64,000 nucleotides of DNA from Marisa cornuarietis (GCA_004794655.1 SMMW01000125.1:860001-924000), one strand, 5' to 3'; positions 46,401-57,649 are shown, counted from the first letter of the stretch. Numbers and translations: made by a program. The notes: generated by a model from the sequence alone, not told the origin.

Positions 46401-49159
46401 GACAAAGCTCACTCGGCTCTTAGAAGAAGCAGCGACAACTGGCCTGGCAATCAACATCAAGAAGACAGAGGTAATGCGGATCAACAACAAGCAAGAAGCC
46501 CCACTTCAACTACACGGGGAATGTATCACAGAGACTGACCGCTTCACCTACCTAGGCAGCATAGTCAGCAAGGATGGAGGTGCAGATGAAGATGTAAGAA
46601 GCAGAATAAATAAAGCCAGACAAGCATTCCATATCCTGCGACCCATCTGGAATTCCAAGGCATTATCTCAGCACACCAAGATCCGCATCTTTCATACGAA
46701 CGTAAAATCTGTCCTTCTATATGGGTCTGAGACATGGCGTGTAACAAACAACATCACCAGGACGATTCAAACATTCATAAACAGATGTCTGCGGCACATT
46801 TTCAACATCAGATGGCCTGAGAGAATCTCCAATGCATACCTGTGGGAGAGAGCCAACCAGAAACCTGCCAGCCAAGACATCGAGAAGCGAAAGTGGGTCT
46901 TGTCGGCCACACCCTGCGAAAGCCGGCCGAAAATCTAACACGACAAGCTCTGGACTGGAACCCACAGGGGAGACGCAGGGTTGGGAGACCCAGACAGACG
47001 TGGAGAAGATCGGTTCACGGCGAGGCGGAGGCAGCTGGAATGACATGGACCCAACTGGGGAGGGAGGCCCAGAACTGGGTTCGCTGGCGTGGTGCTCCAC
47101 TGGGGGCGAAAAGGAATAAGAAGAAGCTATACATTGCAATGTATAGTTACACATTGCAATGTATAGCTATACATTGCATTTTATACTTATAGAATGCAAT
47201 GTATAGCTATAGAATGCAATCTATAAGTATAGAATGAATTTTATAAATATAAAATGCAATGTACAGCTAGAAATAGCAAATTTAGAAAATTCCCCTCTTG
47301 GCGCCCCATAATCTCGAGCCAGCTATGTAAAAGGGACATTACTCTTTGAAAGAGAGGCCCTTCATGAATTTTGCGTGTGTGTGAAGCGTTTATGAACATA
47401 CAGATCATGAAGCTTATTCTGTTCACTCCCTACTCTCACTGTCCATCATTGAAAAGACTGCAGTTTGTCTGGGAATCACAAATCTCAGTTCAAAGGCTGC
47501 ATTAATCATAAAATTATTGCATTTTATCACAGAAGTATTTTTAATATTACCTTGATGCTAGCCTGTCATGATTCTAACTTGTTTTCATGCATTGTATTGT
47601 CATGCAGGTTTCCAGGCAATGATGCTGGCATTTGTGAGCTACCCCAGCAGGCACTGAAGGGGGAAAGAAATCCTGCAGTCGGTAAGTTTTGCTACATCTG
47701 GAGACTTCAGTGTTTAGAGGTCATGCAGCAATCTGAAATTATGGATGGTGTACCTTAGTTTGTTTCACTGTCCAAATTTCATTTCTCCTGGTGATGACCT
47801 AATGTGCGTTTCTTTCACTCTTTCCACCATTTTCTTCAGTCCTTTGCAACTGGTTTGGTCTCTTCGCATATGTAACTTTCTTCAGTAGCCTAAGTTTTCA
47901 TGGACTGTCTGTTGAAATGTTGTTTGATGCTTGTGTGCACTTTCACTGTTCCTTACATGTTCAGGACTGTATTCTAGTTTTGTAATATTTTTCAGCTGCT
48001 TGTTGTGAGTGTAGTGGAGAGCATATTAAATAGAATGTGATTTTGCCTCAGACGACTTTGTCATTCTGGGTTGAAAGAAAAACAGATCAGTTTAACAGCT
48101 GCATTTGTCCATGCAGGTAGATTTAAACCAATAAGAAATTTTGTGTGGTGTCAATTTCTTCATTTCTTGTGTTACTGCTGTTTTCACAGCTGTCTGTTAG
48201 TTATTATTGACTAATAAACAAGGCAGAGCTTACTAATTAGGGATACCACATTAAGGGATTTTTAAACTGTTTTATGTGGTTCTTTAAAAAGTGGCTTATA
48301 TTTTTTAAATATATATCTTACAGGCAGAGAACATTCCATTTCCAGTGAGCAAACTTTGGACAGCCCACTTCAATTCATGGTGGCCGAAATGGATGACTTA
48401 CTAGAACCTTACACTATTATACATCCTTCTTCTGGGACGACCACAGGTAGTGCAGATGCGCTGCATCTGCATGACAAGGGAAGTGATACTATTATGGGAG
48501 GATGGCACCATACCTGGTCCTCCATGGATAGCCAGCTTTCAGCAGATTTTGGCAATGATATTGAGGTGAAACGAGAGGTCATAAGTGATCAGGAAGAAGA
48601 CCTTGCAGTCAGTGCACCACTGGAGCCTTGTCCTACCAAAGAAGACATGATAGAAAACTCTTCACAATATTGTCGTTCACATCAAAGGAGACTAAAAAGA
48701 AAAGTAAGATCCTGCCTCAGTAGCAAGGTACAAGAAAATGGTCCTTTACTGCAGCCAAAGTGTGAACTGCAGAGTCCCAAAAAACTAACAAAGGCGAAGT
48801 CTCAGTGTTCAAATCCTGAAATTCAAGATCATCACACGAAGATGTTACAGTCTGTTGGCATAAAAAAAGAGCCCGAGGATTTTGACACGTCACGTGTGAC
48901 TCAGGCAGGAGATCATAATTTCAGTAATAAATCAAAGACACAAATATCAAAGTCTGCAAGTGACAACCACCCTTTTGTGAACGTGTTAAGTTTTGTTTCC
49001 ATTAAAAAAGAACCCCAAGACTTTGAGACATCATGGAATACAAGGAGTGTGACACAGACAACTCATCGTAACTTTGAAAGTGAAGCTGAGACAGAGGCTT
49101 ACCCAACTGGCATATATCACAATGTACACTGTGTTGAACTGAGAACAGCTGACCTGTGA
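40474..49159 (+). CDS. THAP-domain protein, gene D (six exons, relative of A/B/C)
   Basis: Exons 40474-40678, 40891-40984, 41432-41525, 43379-43473, 47608-47681 and 48324-49159 join with matching phases and GT/AG borders to 1398 nt (465 residues). Residues 1-98 are a THAP zinc finger: CIVYGCSG, RIPKVV, a conserved W in RRREWIRQI, LCRRHF, and DWIPTLCMGY in place of the usual AVPTxF end. The last exon parallels exon 4 of copies A and C: DDLLEPYTIIHPSS against GDLMKPFSIIYPAG, LLQPKCE, IKKEPEDFDTS, IKKEPQDFETSW and YPTGIYHNVHC. It carries VKRE and two IKKEP SUMO-consensus motifs. The third and fourth exons have no counterpart in copy C. A 3.1-kb LINE sits in intron 4 and a 0.6-kb MITE in intron 3. 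No frame lesion is visible, so I take it as an active gene. Confidence 0.85.
42015..42645. mobile_element. Non-autonomous DNA transposon with 9-bp TSD
   Basis: TGGAAATTC flanks both sides (42006-42014 and 42646-42654). The ends carry inverted, repeated GACTAGGGTCGA-like motifs: two at the left, two as complements at the right. A 9-bp duplication suggests a MULE-like superfamily, but the terminal bases do not match perfectly. It lies in intron 3 of gene D. Confidence 0.6.
43522..43585. repeat. Dispersed repeat end with (AAT)n
   Basis: The run '(aat)n..tgttggcttgtatagcgcc', then 'ctcaaggcgccatt', resembles the complement of a LINE 3' end. A related patch lies at about 18550-18640. Confidence 0.4.
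43835..43925. repeat. Left part of a quasi-palindromic AT-rich minisatellite
   Basis: Units of the type 'tatagaatgcaatctata' and 'ctagaatgcattctatag' are each nearly self-complementary. The array continues at 47125-47275, on the far side of the LINE. Confidence 0.65.
44008..47124 (+). mobile_element. Near full-length APE-type LINE with 11-bp TSD
   Basis: AGCTATACATT flanks both sides (43997-44007 and 47125-47135), so the insertion is about 3.1 kb, ending in an AAG-rich tail. The 5' UTR-like start (aactccgcctggaaacc) is followed by an endonuclease frame to about 45547 (GTWNIRTL, LCETRWNG, IMGDMNAKVG, ASDHHLL). The RT frame at 45571-46938 has FVDFEKAFDS, GVWQGCMLSP and FADDISLLS, and the C-terminus (GRRRVGRPRQTWRRS) follows in another frame. 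Lesions: a deletion between NQID and DVRVRRG in the endonuclease, a frameshift near 45510, W for the usual K/R in GVxQGC (a CGG to TGG change would do it), and a frameshift near 46895. It looks recent but incapable of moving itself. It is related to, but distinct from, the LINE at 5563. Confidence 0.9.
47125..47275. repeat. Right part of the quasi-palindromic minisatellite
   Basis: Units of about 19-20 bp, for example 'tatacattgcaatgtatag', alternate with A/T variants. Each unit can fold on itself. Confidence 0.7.
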
Positions 49160-50235
49160 CACTGGAGAATGTACTTTAAAACCTTAGTGATCGCTTTCTG
49201 TAAAGATTGACAATTCTCAACAGACAACCCGGTCTCCACAGTAATCTTGGTAAAAGTGTTTATGGCTTTCAACTTTCCAGAAAGTATATTTTTTCAAGAA
49301 TGTCCACATAAATGTTAAGTTTAAAGCATGGAGTTTTGTTTTGTAGGTGGTGGTGTGTGTGCAGATGTTGCTGTACGGCTGATCCCAACCGCATTAGCTA
49401 CAGAACTCGAAAATCTCTATTACTATGCTCTATCGCTCTCAGTTGATCATCTGTGTCAGACAGGTCCTTAGACACCTGAGTACATGCTGCTGTTTTGTGC
49501 CCAGTACCAGGAGCCCAGTGTAGGAAGCAAAGCACAATGGCAAAAGTCTGAGACTTTACCAAGAAAGTTCAGTGTCGCTAAAAAGAAAACCTTGAGAAAC
49601 AAACCTGGTGGTACTGTTTTTTTCTTCTGATGTTGGGTATGAGAAAAGAGACTATGATGACGCCTGCTTCTTACTGTACCACTGTCGATGACACACCACA
49701 TTGAATAGTCCTGGTCTTTAGCCACCGTCCAGCTCAATATACTAACTGAATATAAGTATCATCATCATTCCTTGTTACTCCTCAAGGAGCATAGGGCCGC
49801 AACAGACTATTACTATAAGCATCACAACCATTTACATATGATATTCAGCGTATTTCTTTTGGCCTGGCTTATTTTTTCCACATATAACTGCTTGTAGCCT
49901 CCAAAACTCATAAATGAAAGCATGATGAAGTTTGGACGATCCAGTTGTGGAAATGTGACCTGATTATCTAACAGTCTGTCTAAAACTTTTTTTTTTCTGT
50001 TTGTGCTGCTGGTAACTTCAAAGCTGACATAATCACCTAAGCATTCATCATTAATAGGAAAAATGCCTAACACAATCAGAATTATCTAAAATTGTTTACA
50101 CTAACTTTGTGTACCGTAGGATGATCACTTACTGATGACACCAGTTCTTAGTCTTATTTCCTGCACATACGACACATGGCCAGCTATCAAGATGGTGGAA
50201 GGAATTGCTGCTGTGCACTCAATGCATTGTATTCC
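49160..50235. other. 3' flank of gene D; no further gene seen
   Basis: The first part is presumably the 3' UTR of gene D. The rest has only short frames without family resemblance. Confidence 0.3.
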
Positions 50236-50513
50236 TGTAGGGGAAACGGATGGCCGAGTGGTTAGAGTGCTGGCGTCCGAACCAAGAGCGCACTGGATCA
50301 ATTCCCGATAAGCGCAGCAAACTTCCCCCAGTCAACCCAGCTGACGGGAATGGGTACCTGACTCCTTAGAGGGTTGGGGAAGGTAAGGCAGCGAGGGAGA
50401 GGAGATTGTCACCACCCTCATGTAAAAAGCTGGCCCCGAGAAAAGTGGGGTCTCTAACACCTCACTCCCCAACGACCTGAACAGGTTATGGGATGACCTT
50501 TACCTTTACCTTT
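50236..50513 (+). mobile_element. tRNA-derived SINE, family 2, with (ACCTTT)n tail
   Basis: The head reads GGAAACGGATGGCCGAGTGG, with an A box like a Ser/Leu tRNA. GGATCAATTCCCG follows as a B-box-like block, then a 200-bp body and a 'tttacctttacctttt' tail. No tRNA cloverleaf continues after the head. Confidence 0.75.
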
Positions 50514-51615
50514 TATTCCTGCACATGCCATCTTCAAACCAAATCAAGATCTAGTGAGCTGGTGACTGAAGCAAAGTGGAGTGGGAATTCACCATCCCAC
50601 ATTTATGATTTAAAAAAGGAACTAAAATGCTTTAAAAGTAACCATTTCTAGATTGATACTGGATTTTTGTTGCAACTGCAAAAACTGTTCATGATTGTTT
50701 ATGTGATACCATTTTGCTGCTGGTAACATAATAGCTTTGTAATGTGCTCAGGAAGCTGCATTTAGTAATAATGGGAGCCAAAGGCACATGTTTTCACATC
50801 ATGTGCTGCAGGCCTGTTTAACTTTTAAAAACTGTCTCAGCTCAAGAATAACTGACAATACAACCAACTTTACACAGAGTTTAGATCAGGATGAAAACTG
50901 TTTTTCAATAATGCATAGTATGCTTATGGCATACAGTAATGTAGGCTTATGTGTCAGCCTTTATTTAAATTTAATTTACATGATGGTAGGTTTGCACAGA
51001 GAAGCAAGCAGTAAACAAGAAATCAAAATGCAGTTGACATGTTTCATATATTTCTTTCATGAAAATAACCTTGAGAAACATTTACTACATCATTTATGAA
51101 CAAACTTGCAGATCAAAGTGCAGAGTCATAGTTCAGAAGTTCTGAACAGTAATACATATTATTAGCTGTAATTTGGAACTGTAAGGTTCTGTCTTATTTG
51201 TGTGACCATCAAAACTCGAGTGTAGGAAATCATCTCAGCTCAACTAAGAACATGGAAATCAAGAAAAATCCCATTTTGCAATTAATCTTCAGATACACAG
51301 GGAACAATTACCTTCATGAGCATTTCTTTTATCTTGTATACAGTGGTGAAAGTATTTGCTTCTCTATTTTCTGAATTATTATTCAACTGTTCACTGAGAA
51401 CGTTGTGTGGAAATTAATGAAAAATATCCTTTTTGGAGAGGCATAATATGCTTGTTCAGTTTCTACAGCATAAATATGAGTTATACTGAACGTTTTTGTA
51501 TTCTGAGTAGCAAATCAGAGTGAAATTGTCATGCCAGGTTAAGAGAATTTTTAATGCAATGTGCTTGATACTAGATCTGGGAAAAGGTAATTCCTGACAT
51601 ATGAGAAAATGAGTA
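50514..51615. other. No recognisable gene
   Basis: AT-rich unique-looking sequence. A 103-codon frame at about 50788-51099 has no recognised feature and is probably chance. Confidence 0.3.
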
Positions 51616-52033
51616 CTGTAAATTTCGATCTATTGAGCGCACCTGTAGCCGCACTCACTAAATTAAAAAAAAAATCTCTACTTTGTTCACAAATAACCCA
51701 CAAATATAAACAACTTATTCAATAGCAAGGTCGATCGCCTTCAACTTGAAAGCTGCGTCGTAGGCATTTTTTTCGTCTCTTTTTCGCCATGATTAGGGTG
51801 TGTGCTTCAGCAACTGATCTGAATAATGCTTTAGTCGCGTGTGGCTAATTTGATTTTTAAAATTTGAACAGTTAACACTTAATCATGAAGCTCATCGAAT
51901 TTTTTATCTGAATCGGAAAAATCCGCAAACAAGCCGCAGCGCTGTTTACCGCAGGGTTATACCCTCATATGCCTGATTAAAACAAAAACGATGGGGGAAA
52001 AAAGTCGCGGCTTATAATCCGAAATTTACGATT
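51616..52033. mobile_element. MITE with GTAAATTTCG inverted ends
   Basis: The left end is GTAAATTTCGATCTATTGAG followed by 'cgcacctgtagccgc'. The inverted right end is GTAAATTTCGGATTATAAGC followed by 'cgcgac'. The 'TAAGCCGC' style is typical of pogo/Tigger-like or related MITEs. It ends about 330 bp before the ATG of gene E. Confidence 0.6.
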
Positions 52034-52294
52034 GACACCTCAATGAATTTTAGTTTCAATAAGCATTTAGTTTAGAAAAAAAGTAATGGTTGTGAGATCC
52101 TAGCATGCTGAAAAGCAAATTAGAAACTAAACTTTGACCGGCTAATTTACAGTAATGTCTTGAACTTAGGAAAACTAAAGAAGATTTGTATGCCTTTAAA
52201 GAGCAAACTGAGATACATTTGAACCAGCTGCAGTCAAGTGTAAATATACTATGTCGCTGCCCTTAGTTCTTAGGTATTTTGTCCATTATTCAAC

Positions 52295-52334
52295 GCATGC
52301 GCAGTACACAATCGTCAGTGGTCAAAGCGGAAGT
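52295..52334 (+). promoter_or_regulatory. NRF1-like and ETS-like sites upstream of THAP gene E
   Basis: GCATGCGCA at 52295-52303 is the core of an NRF1 site, and AGCGGAAGT at 52326-52334 is an ETS core. Both lie within 75 bp of the ATG at 52367. Confidence 0.45.
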
Positions 52335-52366
52335 CGGGGTATCAGCCATTAGTGTTTACTACAGAG

Positions 52367-55300
52367 ATGGGTAAGCATGATCACTGTTGTGTTATTAACT
52401 GTCACAATCGTAGATCAAAACACAGAGAGGGAAGAGAACCGTTAACATTTTCTAGTATCCCGATGGGCAAAAGCTTAAAGGCCCAAAAAAGAAGGAAACA
52501 GTGGCTGCAAGCAATCAGACGAGAGAACTTTGTGCCGACAACGAACTCCAAAGTATGCGGTCGACATTTCGTGTCAGGATTTCAGATAAATGACCCGTCT
52601 TCAATCGACTACGTCCCAACGTTACATCTTGGGTATGAAAGATCAGTGAAAAAAAGGGTCAGTTCGACAAGCAAAAAAGCTTCTTATTGTACTCCTTTGG
52701 AAATCGTTCCCAGTCTTGGAGAAGACGGTCGAAATAAGTTGTGTGGACATGCCGCACCAGACATCGGTGCTGAAATAACAGAAGGCGGAAAACCGCGTAA
52801 GTGAACATTTTTCCTTTAGCAAAATTCCATCAATAAATTTCTACAAAACTTCTACATAAAACATAAGCAGGAACAAATACTACAGAAATTATTATCAGTA
52901 CATATATAATTATATAGTACAACAGTTTGGGATGTGCGTTGATGTTTTTCTGTGTCTTATTTTTCTTTCACCATGATATGAGGTCATCAAAAGAAAAGGA
53001 AAGTCTAATTCACCTGTAATAAAAAAAAGCAAGGAGTAAGACTGTTATTGCAGTGTCTCATATCAACCAGCAACACTACTCCCATCCCCATTGTCACATC
53101 CACATACAGTCACTATAAGCCCTCCTCTCCCCACAAATACACAGTCACTATAACAATCATACAAACACACAGTCACTATAACAATCATACAAACACACAG
53201 TCACTATAACAATCATACAAACACACAGTCACTATAACAATCATATAAACTTCTAAGAGTGGCATCCAATCTTTCCCATACATATTCTCACCAACACCAC
53301 TCACATACTAAAATCAAGAAAGGGCGAAGCCAGCACTAACTGGATTCATTTCAAGTATCATTTATTCAATCATAACATGCACTGGAATTCTAGTAACAAA
53401 TCAGGTATATTTATAAGAACTATGGTTCAGTTTCCTTGTGGTGTTGTCATGGGATGGTAAGACACAATACATGTACAGCTCATATATAACTATTCAAGCA
53501 GTCTATAGCTTCATTTCAGGTAATATAGTTATGTCGTTAGAAAATAACCAAGAAATCCATCCACAAAATGTTCATTCATATTCAAGGCCTGTGTAAATAA
53601 TTAATACATCAGAAAGTCAGACAACTGACTGTAATAATGAAAAAGAAATTGAAAACTCAAGAACAAGATCAAGGAACTATCACAAATCAACAAACTCCAT
53701 TCTAACATAATAAGACAGAGACAATGAAATCAGAGATCTGCACAGCAAACCACTTCAATTTCATCCAGACAGAATTTTGAACAATGATGGAGCTGTGCAA
53801 TTTTACATGTGTTTTAAAGACAGCTACTTATGATTATTTTTTTTTAACTATATTCAAACAAAAGCTCATCATTTTTGCTTCTGGGATGGTCAAGGGACTG
53901 ATTACAAAAAGCCCAGAGCCATACTTAATCCAAAGCGGATATCATTAGAAGCTCAATTTTTTAGCTACATTGATAAGACTGAAGGTTGGGCTGCATGCCC
54001 ATGATCTTGTGGCACAGATTGGGATAAGCCCATCTTAGTTCAGCCACGTTTACAACATTGGTTAGATTCTTATGTTTTAAACTGGAAGCGATTCATCAGT
54101 TTCCATCACTTGAGGAAGTAAGATATTTCATGCTATTGGACTGTGTAATATTCAAATCTCAGGGCAGTCATCAACTGCACTGAATTCTTTACTAAAACGC
54201 TGTCATTTTTGACTGCACAGTGAGAGACATGGTCTGCACATAAAAGCCACAACACTTACTATCATGTTGTGTACACTTAATTTTGTTCAAATTTACAGGT
54301 ATGTCTTCAAAGCTGCTGTATTTACTTCGATGTTTGTTAATGTTTATTTCAATGCTTGGCAAAAGTTTTTTCTGTGCACTGTTTAGCTCGCAAACCAGAC
54401 AGTTCTTCTTAATTCCTGTACCATACTTTCCCTCTAATGTACAAAATGAAGAAATTTTAAATAATGTATGCACAGAAATACACATGAAGGTGTGAATTTA
54501 AAGACACTGCTTGCTGTAACATGGTAAAAAAAACTCATACAAATTTATTAATCTGTGAGGGCATTTACTGGTAAGATTTATAGATGCTCGTGTGCTAGCA
54601 GTATACAGTATACATCACGGTTTGTTCTGCACACAGGCAAGACAGAGTGAAATATGCCCAAAATATGTCACAATCAAAGCTGAAGATCAGCTGCATACAA
54701 AATGTGACAATACTTAATTGTTTTCTCTTAAGGGAAAACTTTATTCTTAGCATTTTTAAGCATTTAGATGGGTAAAGAGTGGAAATAAAATTATGCTAGC
54801 TGGATATAAATGGACTTGATATTTATTATAAGTCAAATGTTACCTCGGATTTGTTACTGTGTAGTGCATTTTTCATCCAAAAAAATAATAATCCATTTTC
54901 AGGTTTTCATTGCATGACACTTGATAGTACCCTCTCCTATATGGCTATATATAAGGCATATATGGAGTTGCAGCTTCAGATAAACATGTGACCACTGACT
55001 GTGGCTTCCTAGAACCACTGCAACAGGGTGACAGCATAATGGCTGACAAAGGGTTTAATATTAGTGATTTAGTTAAGGAAAAACAAGCCTTCGTGGACAA
55101 CCTATATGCTCACCAAGGATGAGGTATTATAAAAAAAACTGTTCTAAGATCAGAAAAAGCATGTCCTTGGAAAGATATATTTCATGCGCAGAAATCATCA
55201 GAGATGCCACCAATTTAAACGAAAGACCCTCTTCTGGAAGCAGACTGAAATTAACAAGTTAAGATCATTAAAATCTATGTAGAAAATAATCCAAAAATGA

Positions 55301-56377
55301 TATTATATAAACATTTACAAAAAATAACAAAGCTGGGCTTAAAACTTAAAAGACATTGGTTGTCGTTTTACACTGGGCAGGAGTAAGTCAAAGTGATGTG
55401 GAGTGGCCCTATTAACAGGTACCAGATATTTGGACGAAACTTTCAATTGACCTTGAAACAACAGAAATGTGAGCACATTTTGTTTTGTCAAGCATCTATA
55501 CTGTTTACTGGTGAATCTATATGGTGCAGTTCGTCGGATACGTACTGTTGCAACTGGTGTTAAATAAAAATAATATCTTTTGTCTTTTCATGTAGCTCTA
55601 GCAGGGATAAATTAATATAAGGGATAGGTGCCCCTTATACTCTTACAAATGATTAATTCTTTTAATAACAGATCTAAACTAGCACTAACAGATGAAAGTT
55701 TATTAACAGACATCTGGCTGTAACTGGTGCCCTGCCCTGTAACTAAGTCAGATTTAAGGAAACCTATATTATCTGCATTATTTTACTTTGTTTTCATATG
55801 TCTAGCAATTTTGATTTGCCTGTAAAATTGAAACAGAGGACAAAGACCTGTGGAGTAATCTTAATAACTTCATACTATACTAACTTTACATGAAAATGAA
55901 TTTATGTATTTGCTTCCTGGCCACTGTCCAGTCTATGACCAAACAAATCTCTGGTGCTACATTGATGAACGTTTAGCCTGTGTGGTGTTACTACTTTATT
56001 TTGAAATAAACTATTCTTTATGGGTTTTTTAAACTGCAAAGGTGCTAGACAATTGTTGTTCATAAGAAAGTGTAAGTGTATAAACAGATTGTTGTACCCA
56101 AATGAGAGATGCAGTGGTTGGGGGGAGGTGGAGGTCTTTTAAGTGAACAAAATGATAACCTAGTAATAGCCATAATGTTAAATGGTGTCATCTTTGACAG
56201 AATACTACTTACTTATTGAATATTTGACTAAGACAAAGCTTTTTTGCAGGTCGATCAGAAGAAATAGTTCCAGAAAGTTTCCCAACAGAGGTTACATCAA
56301 ATAAAATTAAAAAGCTTAAGCCTCAGAGCAAGAAGGCAGCAGCTCCACCAGTTGTGAGTAGTGCTGTTACAGTCTAA
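52367..56377 (+). CDS. THAP-domain protein, gene E
   Basis: Exon 1 (52367-52796) encodes a THAP domain: HCCVINCHNR, TFSSIPMG, a conserved W in KQWLQAIRR, VCGRHFVSG, and DYVPTLHLGY at the end, the same DxxPTL variant as in gene D. It closes with a phase-1 donor (CCGC|GTAAGT). The next phase-compatible exon is 56250-56377, encoding RSEEIVPESF, a lysine-rich KIKKLKPQSKKAA and a stop; a GTGAGT at 56354 could instead splice onward. An alternative short exon at 52981 would end the protein in HQKKRKV, a nuclear-localisation-like tail. The long intron holds repeats and a transposase fragment. The THAP exon is well supported; the 3' structure is uncertain. Confidence 0.7.
53142..53250. repeat. 28-bp tandem repeat, four copies
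   Basis: Copies of 'cagtcactataacaatcata' start at 53142, 53170, 53198 and 53226. A partial copy sits at 53107. It is in the intron of gene E. Confidence 0.85.
55010..55125 (+). mobile_element. DDE_Tnp_4-type transposase fragment
   Basis: The frame reads EPLQQGDSIMADKGFNISDL, then VKEKQAFVDNL and a stop. 'GDSIMADKGF' followed by 'DL' is the hallmark segment around a catalytic Asp in ISL2EU/Harbinger-type DDE transposases. Only this short piece is clear; flanking sequence is degraded. Confidence 0.65.
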
Positions 56378-56590
56378 GTGATCAAAGCATCAGTGTGATT
56401 TGTGAGTGGTATTATTTCAGGCTTACTGATCACAGCATGACTGTGTCTTGTGAGTGGTACAGTTGTGAGTTAATACTATTACAGTCTTCGAGATCAAAGC
56501 ACCAGTGTGATTTGTTAAGGGTACTTGTTATTAAAGGCTTATTAATCACTGCATGACTGTGACTGATGAATGGTAAATATAGTGCTGTAA
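56365..56590. repeat. About 111-bp direct repeat
   Basis: Two copies of 'gatcaaagca.cagtgtgat' lie about 111 bp apart, each followed by a 'catgactgtg' segment. A third related piece is at 58900-58960, next to the left end of the P-type transposon. Confidence 0.6.
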
Positions 56591-56809
56591 TAGTTATTCT
56601 AACCAGAGACTTTAATTGTCCCGGGACAGGGTTTACAAACTACCTTAAATACTGAAAGACCGTTATGATTTTGAAAGTATACACTCTCCTGTAATCATTT
56701 GTATTAAAAACTTTCAAACTTTCAACTAAATATGCTTGTATAACGGTAAAATGCAAGCCGTTTCGCACAGAAGCGTTCGTCTGCTGCCTGGCCTCTCGGA
56801 GAATCTCGC

Positions 56810-56835
56810 GCGCATGCGCAGTGTTTAATGACGTA
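56810..56835 (+). promoter_or_regulatory. NRF1 site and CRE half-site upstream of THAP gene F
   Basis: GCGCATGCGCA at 56810-56820 is a perfect NRF1 palindrome. TGACGTA at 56829 is CRE-like. The ATG follows at 56908. Confidence 0.5.
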
Positions 56836-56907
56836 GACCCAGGAAAGCAGTCTCGCGTGTGATCACAATCGCTGTCAATCTTTTAAATAAAAGCCTTCTC
56901 GAAAAAA

Positions 56908-57327
56908 ATGCCACGCGAATGTGCTGCTATTGATTGTCGGGAATTTTCTGCCAAAGGCTCTCCTTACAGTTTTCACCAGTTCCCGAAAAATAAAGAGCTT
57001 CGCCTGCAGTGGGCACTCAACGTCAATAGAAAAGTTCATGGGACGGGAAAGCTGTGGATGCCTTCCGAGTACGATGTCGTCTGCTCGAAACACTTCACAG
57101 ACGAATGCTTCACGATGCAGTATAGGCTTTGCAAGGAGAGTGGGATTCCTGCTCTCCCACGGCTAGAATCCCACGCTGTCCCAACCCTGTTTAGCCATAC
57201 TGAAAAGAAAAGAAAAAGACAGAAAGCAGCATCTGATCGTAGATCTGCTGTTGCTGTCAAGAAGAAAAAGCGAGAGGTATGTCAAACAGTAATATTTGTG
57301 TCCAGTGTATTTGCATCACGCATTTAA
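56908..57327 (+). CDS. THAP-domain protein, gene F
   Basis: This is a complete THAP domain in one exon: MPRECAAIDC, YSFHQFPKN, a conserved W in RLQWALNVN, VVCSKHFTDECF and HAVPTLF. A basic tail (KKRKRQK, VKKKKRE) follows, which is a likely nuclear localisation signal. A good donor (GAG|GTATGT) ends the coding exon at 57276. If unspliced, the frame stops at 57327, giving 139 residues. The next gene, G, begins 323 bp further on, so unless F splices into G exons it is a short THAP-only protein. It is closest to H and G. Confidence 0.75.
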   Translation: MPRECAAIDCREFSAKGSPYSFHQFPKNKELRLQWALNVNRKVHGTGKLWMPSEYDVVCSKHFTDECFTMQYRLCKESGIPALPRLESHAVPTLFSHTEKKRKRQKAASDRRSAVAVKKKKREVCQTVIFVSSVFASRI

Positions 57328-57595
57328 ACAAATATATTTAAATAACTTTTTTTGCTTTCTAGTGATAGGAAATAGCAGTGGTGAACTGAGAAGGAAATAT
57401 GTTTTAATGGAAACAATTCTCAAGGCAAAATAAAACTGTTTAGAATCTCATAAAAAATATGATGAATTTGAATCTCATCAATTTTCGTGTCTATTCATAT
57501 GCATATAGTAAAAGGTTATGTAGGGTGTTGTGCTTAATAAGACAAGTTGGATGGGGACGCGCTTTCGTTTGTTTTAACGAAGTCTCGTTCTCCAT

Positions 57596-57615
57596 CACGT
57601 GACCTTATGACGTAC
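57596..57615 (+). promoter_or_regulatory. E-box and CRE-like site upstream of THAP gene G
   Basis: CACGTG at 57596 and TGACGTAC at 57608 lie 35-54 bp before the ATG. The TGACGTA motif is shared with the promoter of gene F. Confidence 0.45.
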
Positions 57616-57649
57616 GACCGGGATTGTTTTCCAAGGGAAACAGAGAATC

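Noticed and set aside
50236..50310. True tRNA gene
   Set aside because: A- and B-box-like blocks exist, but the cloverleaf does not close and the sequence continues into a SINE body with a simple-repeat tail.
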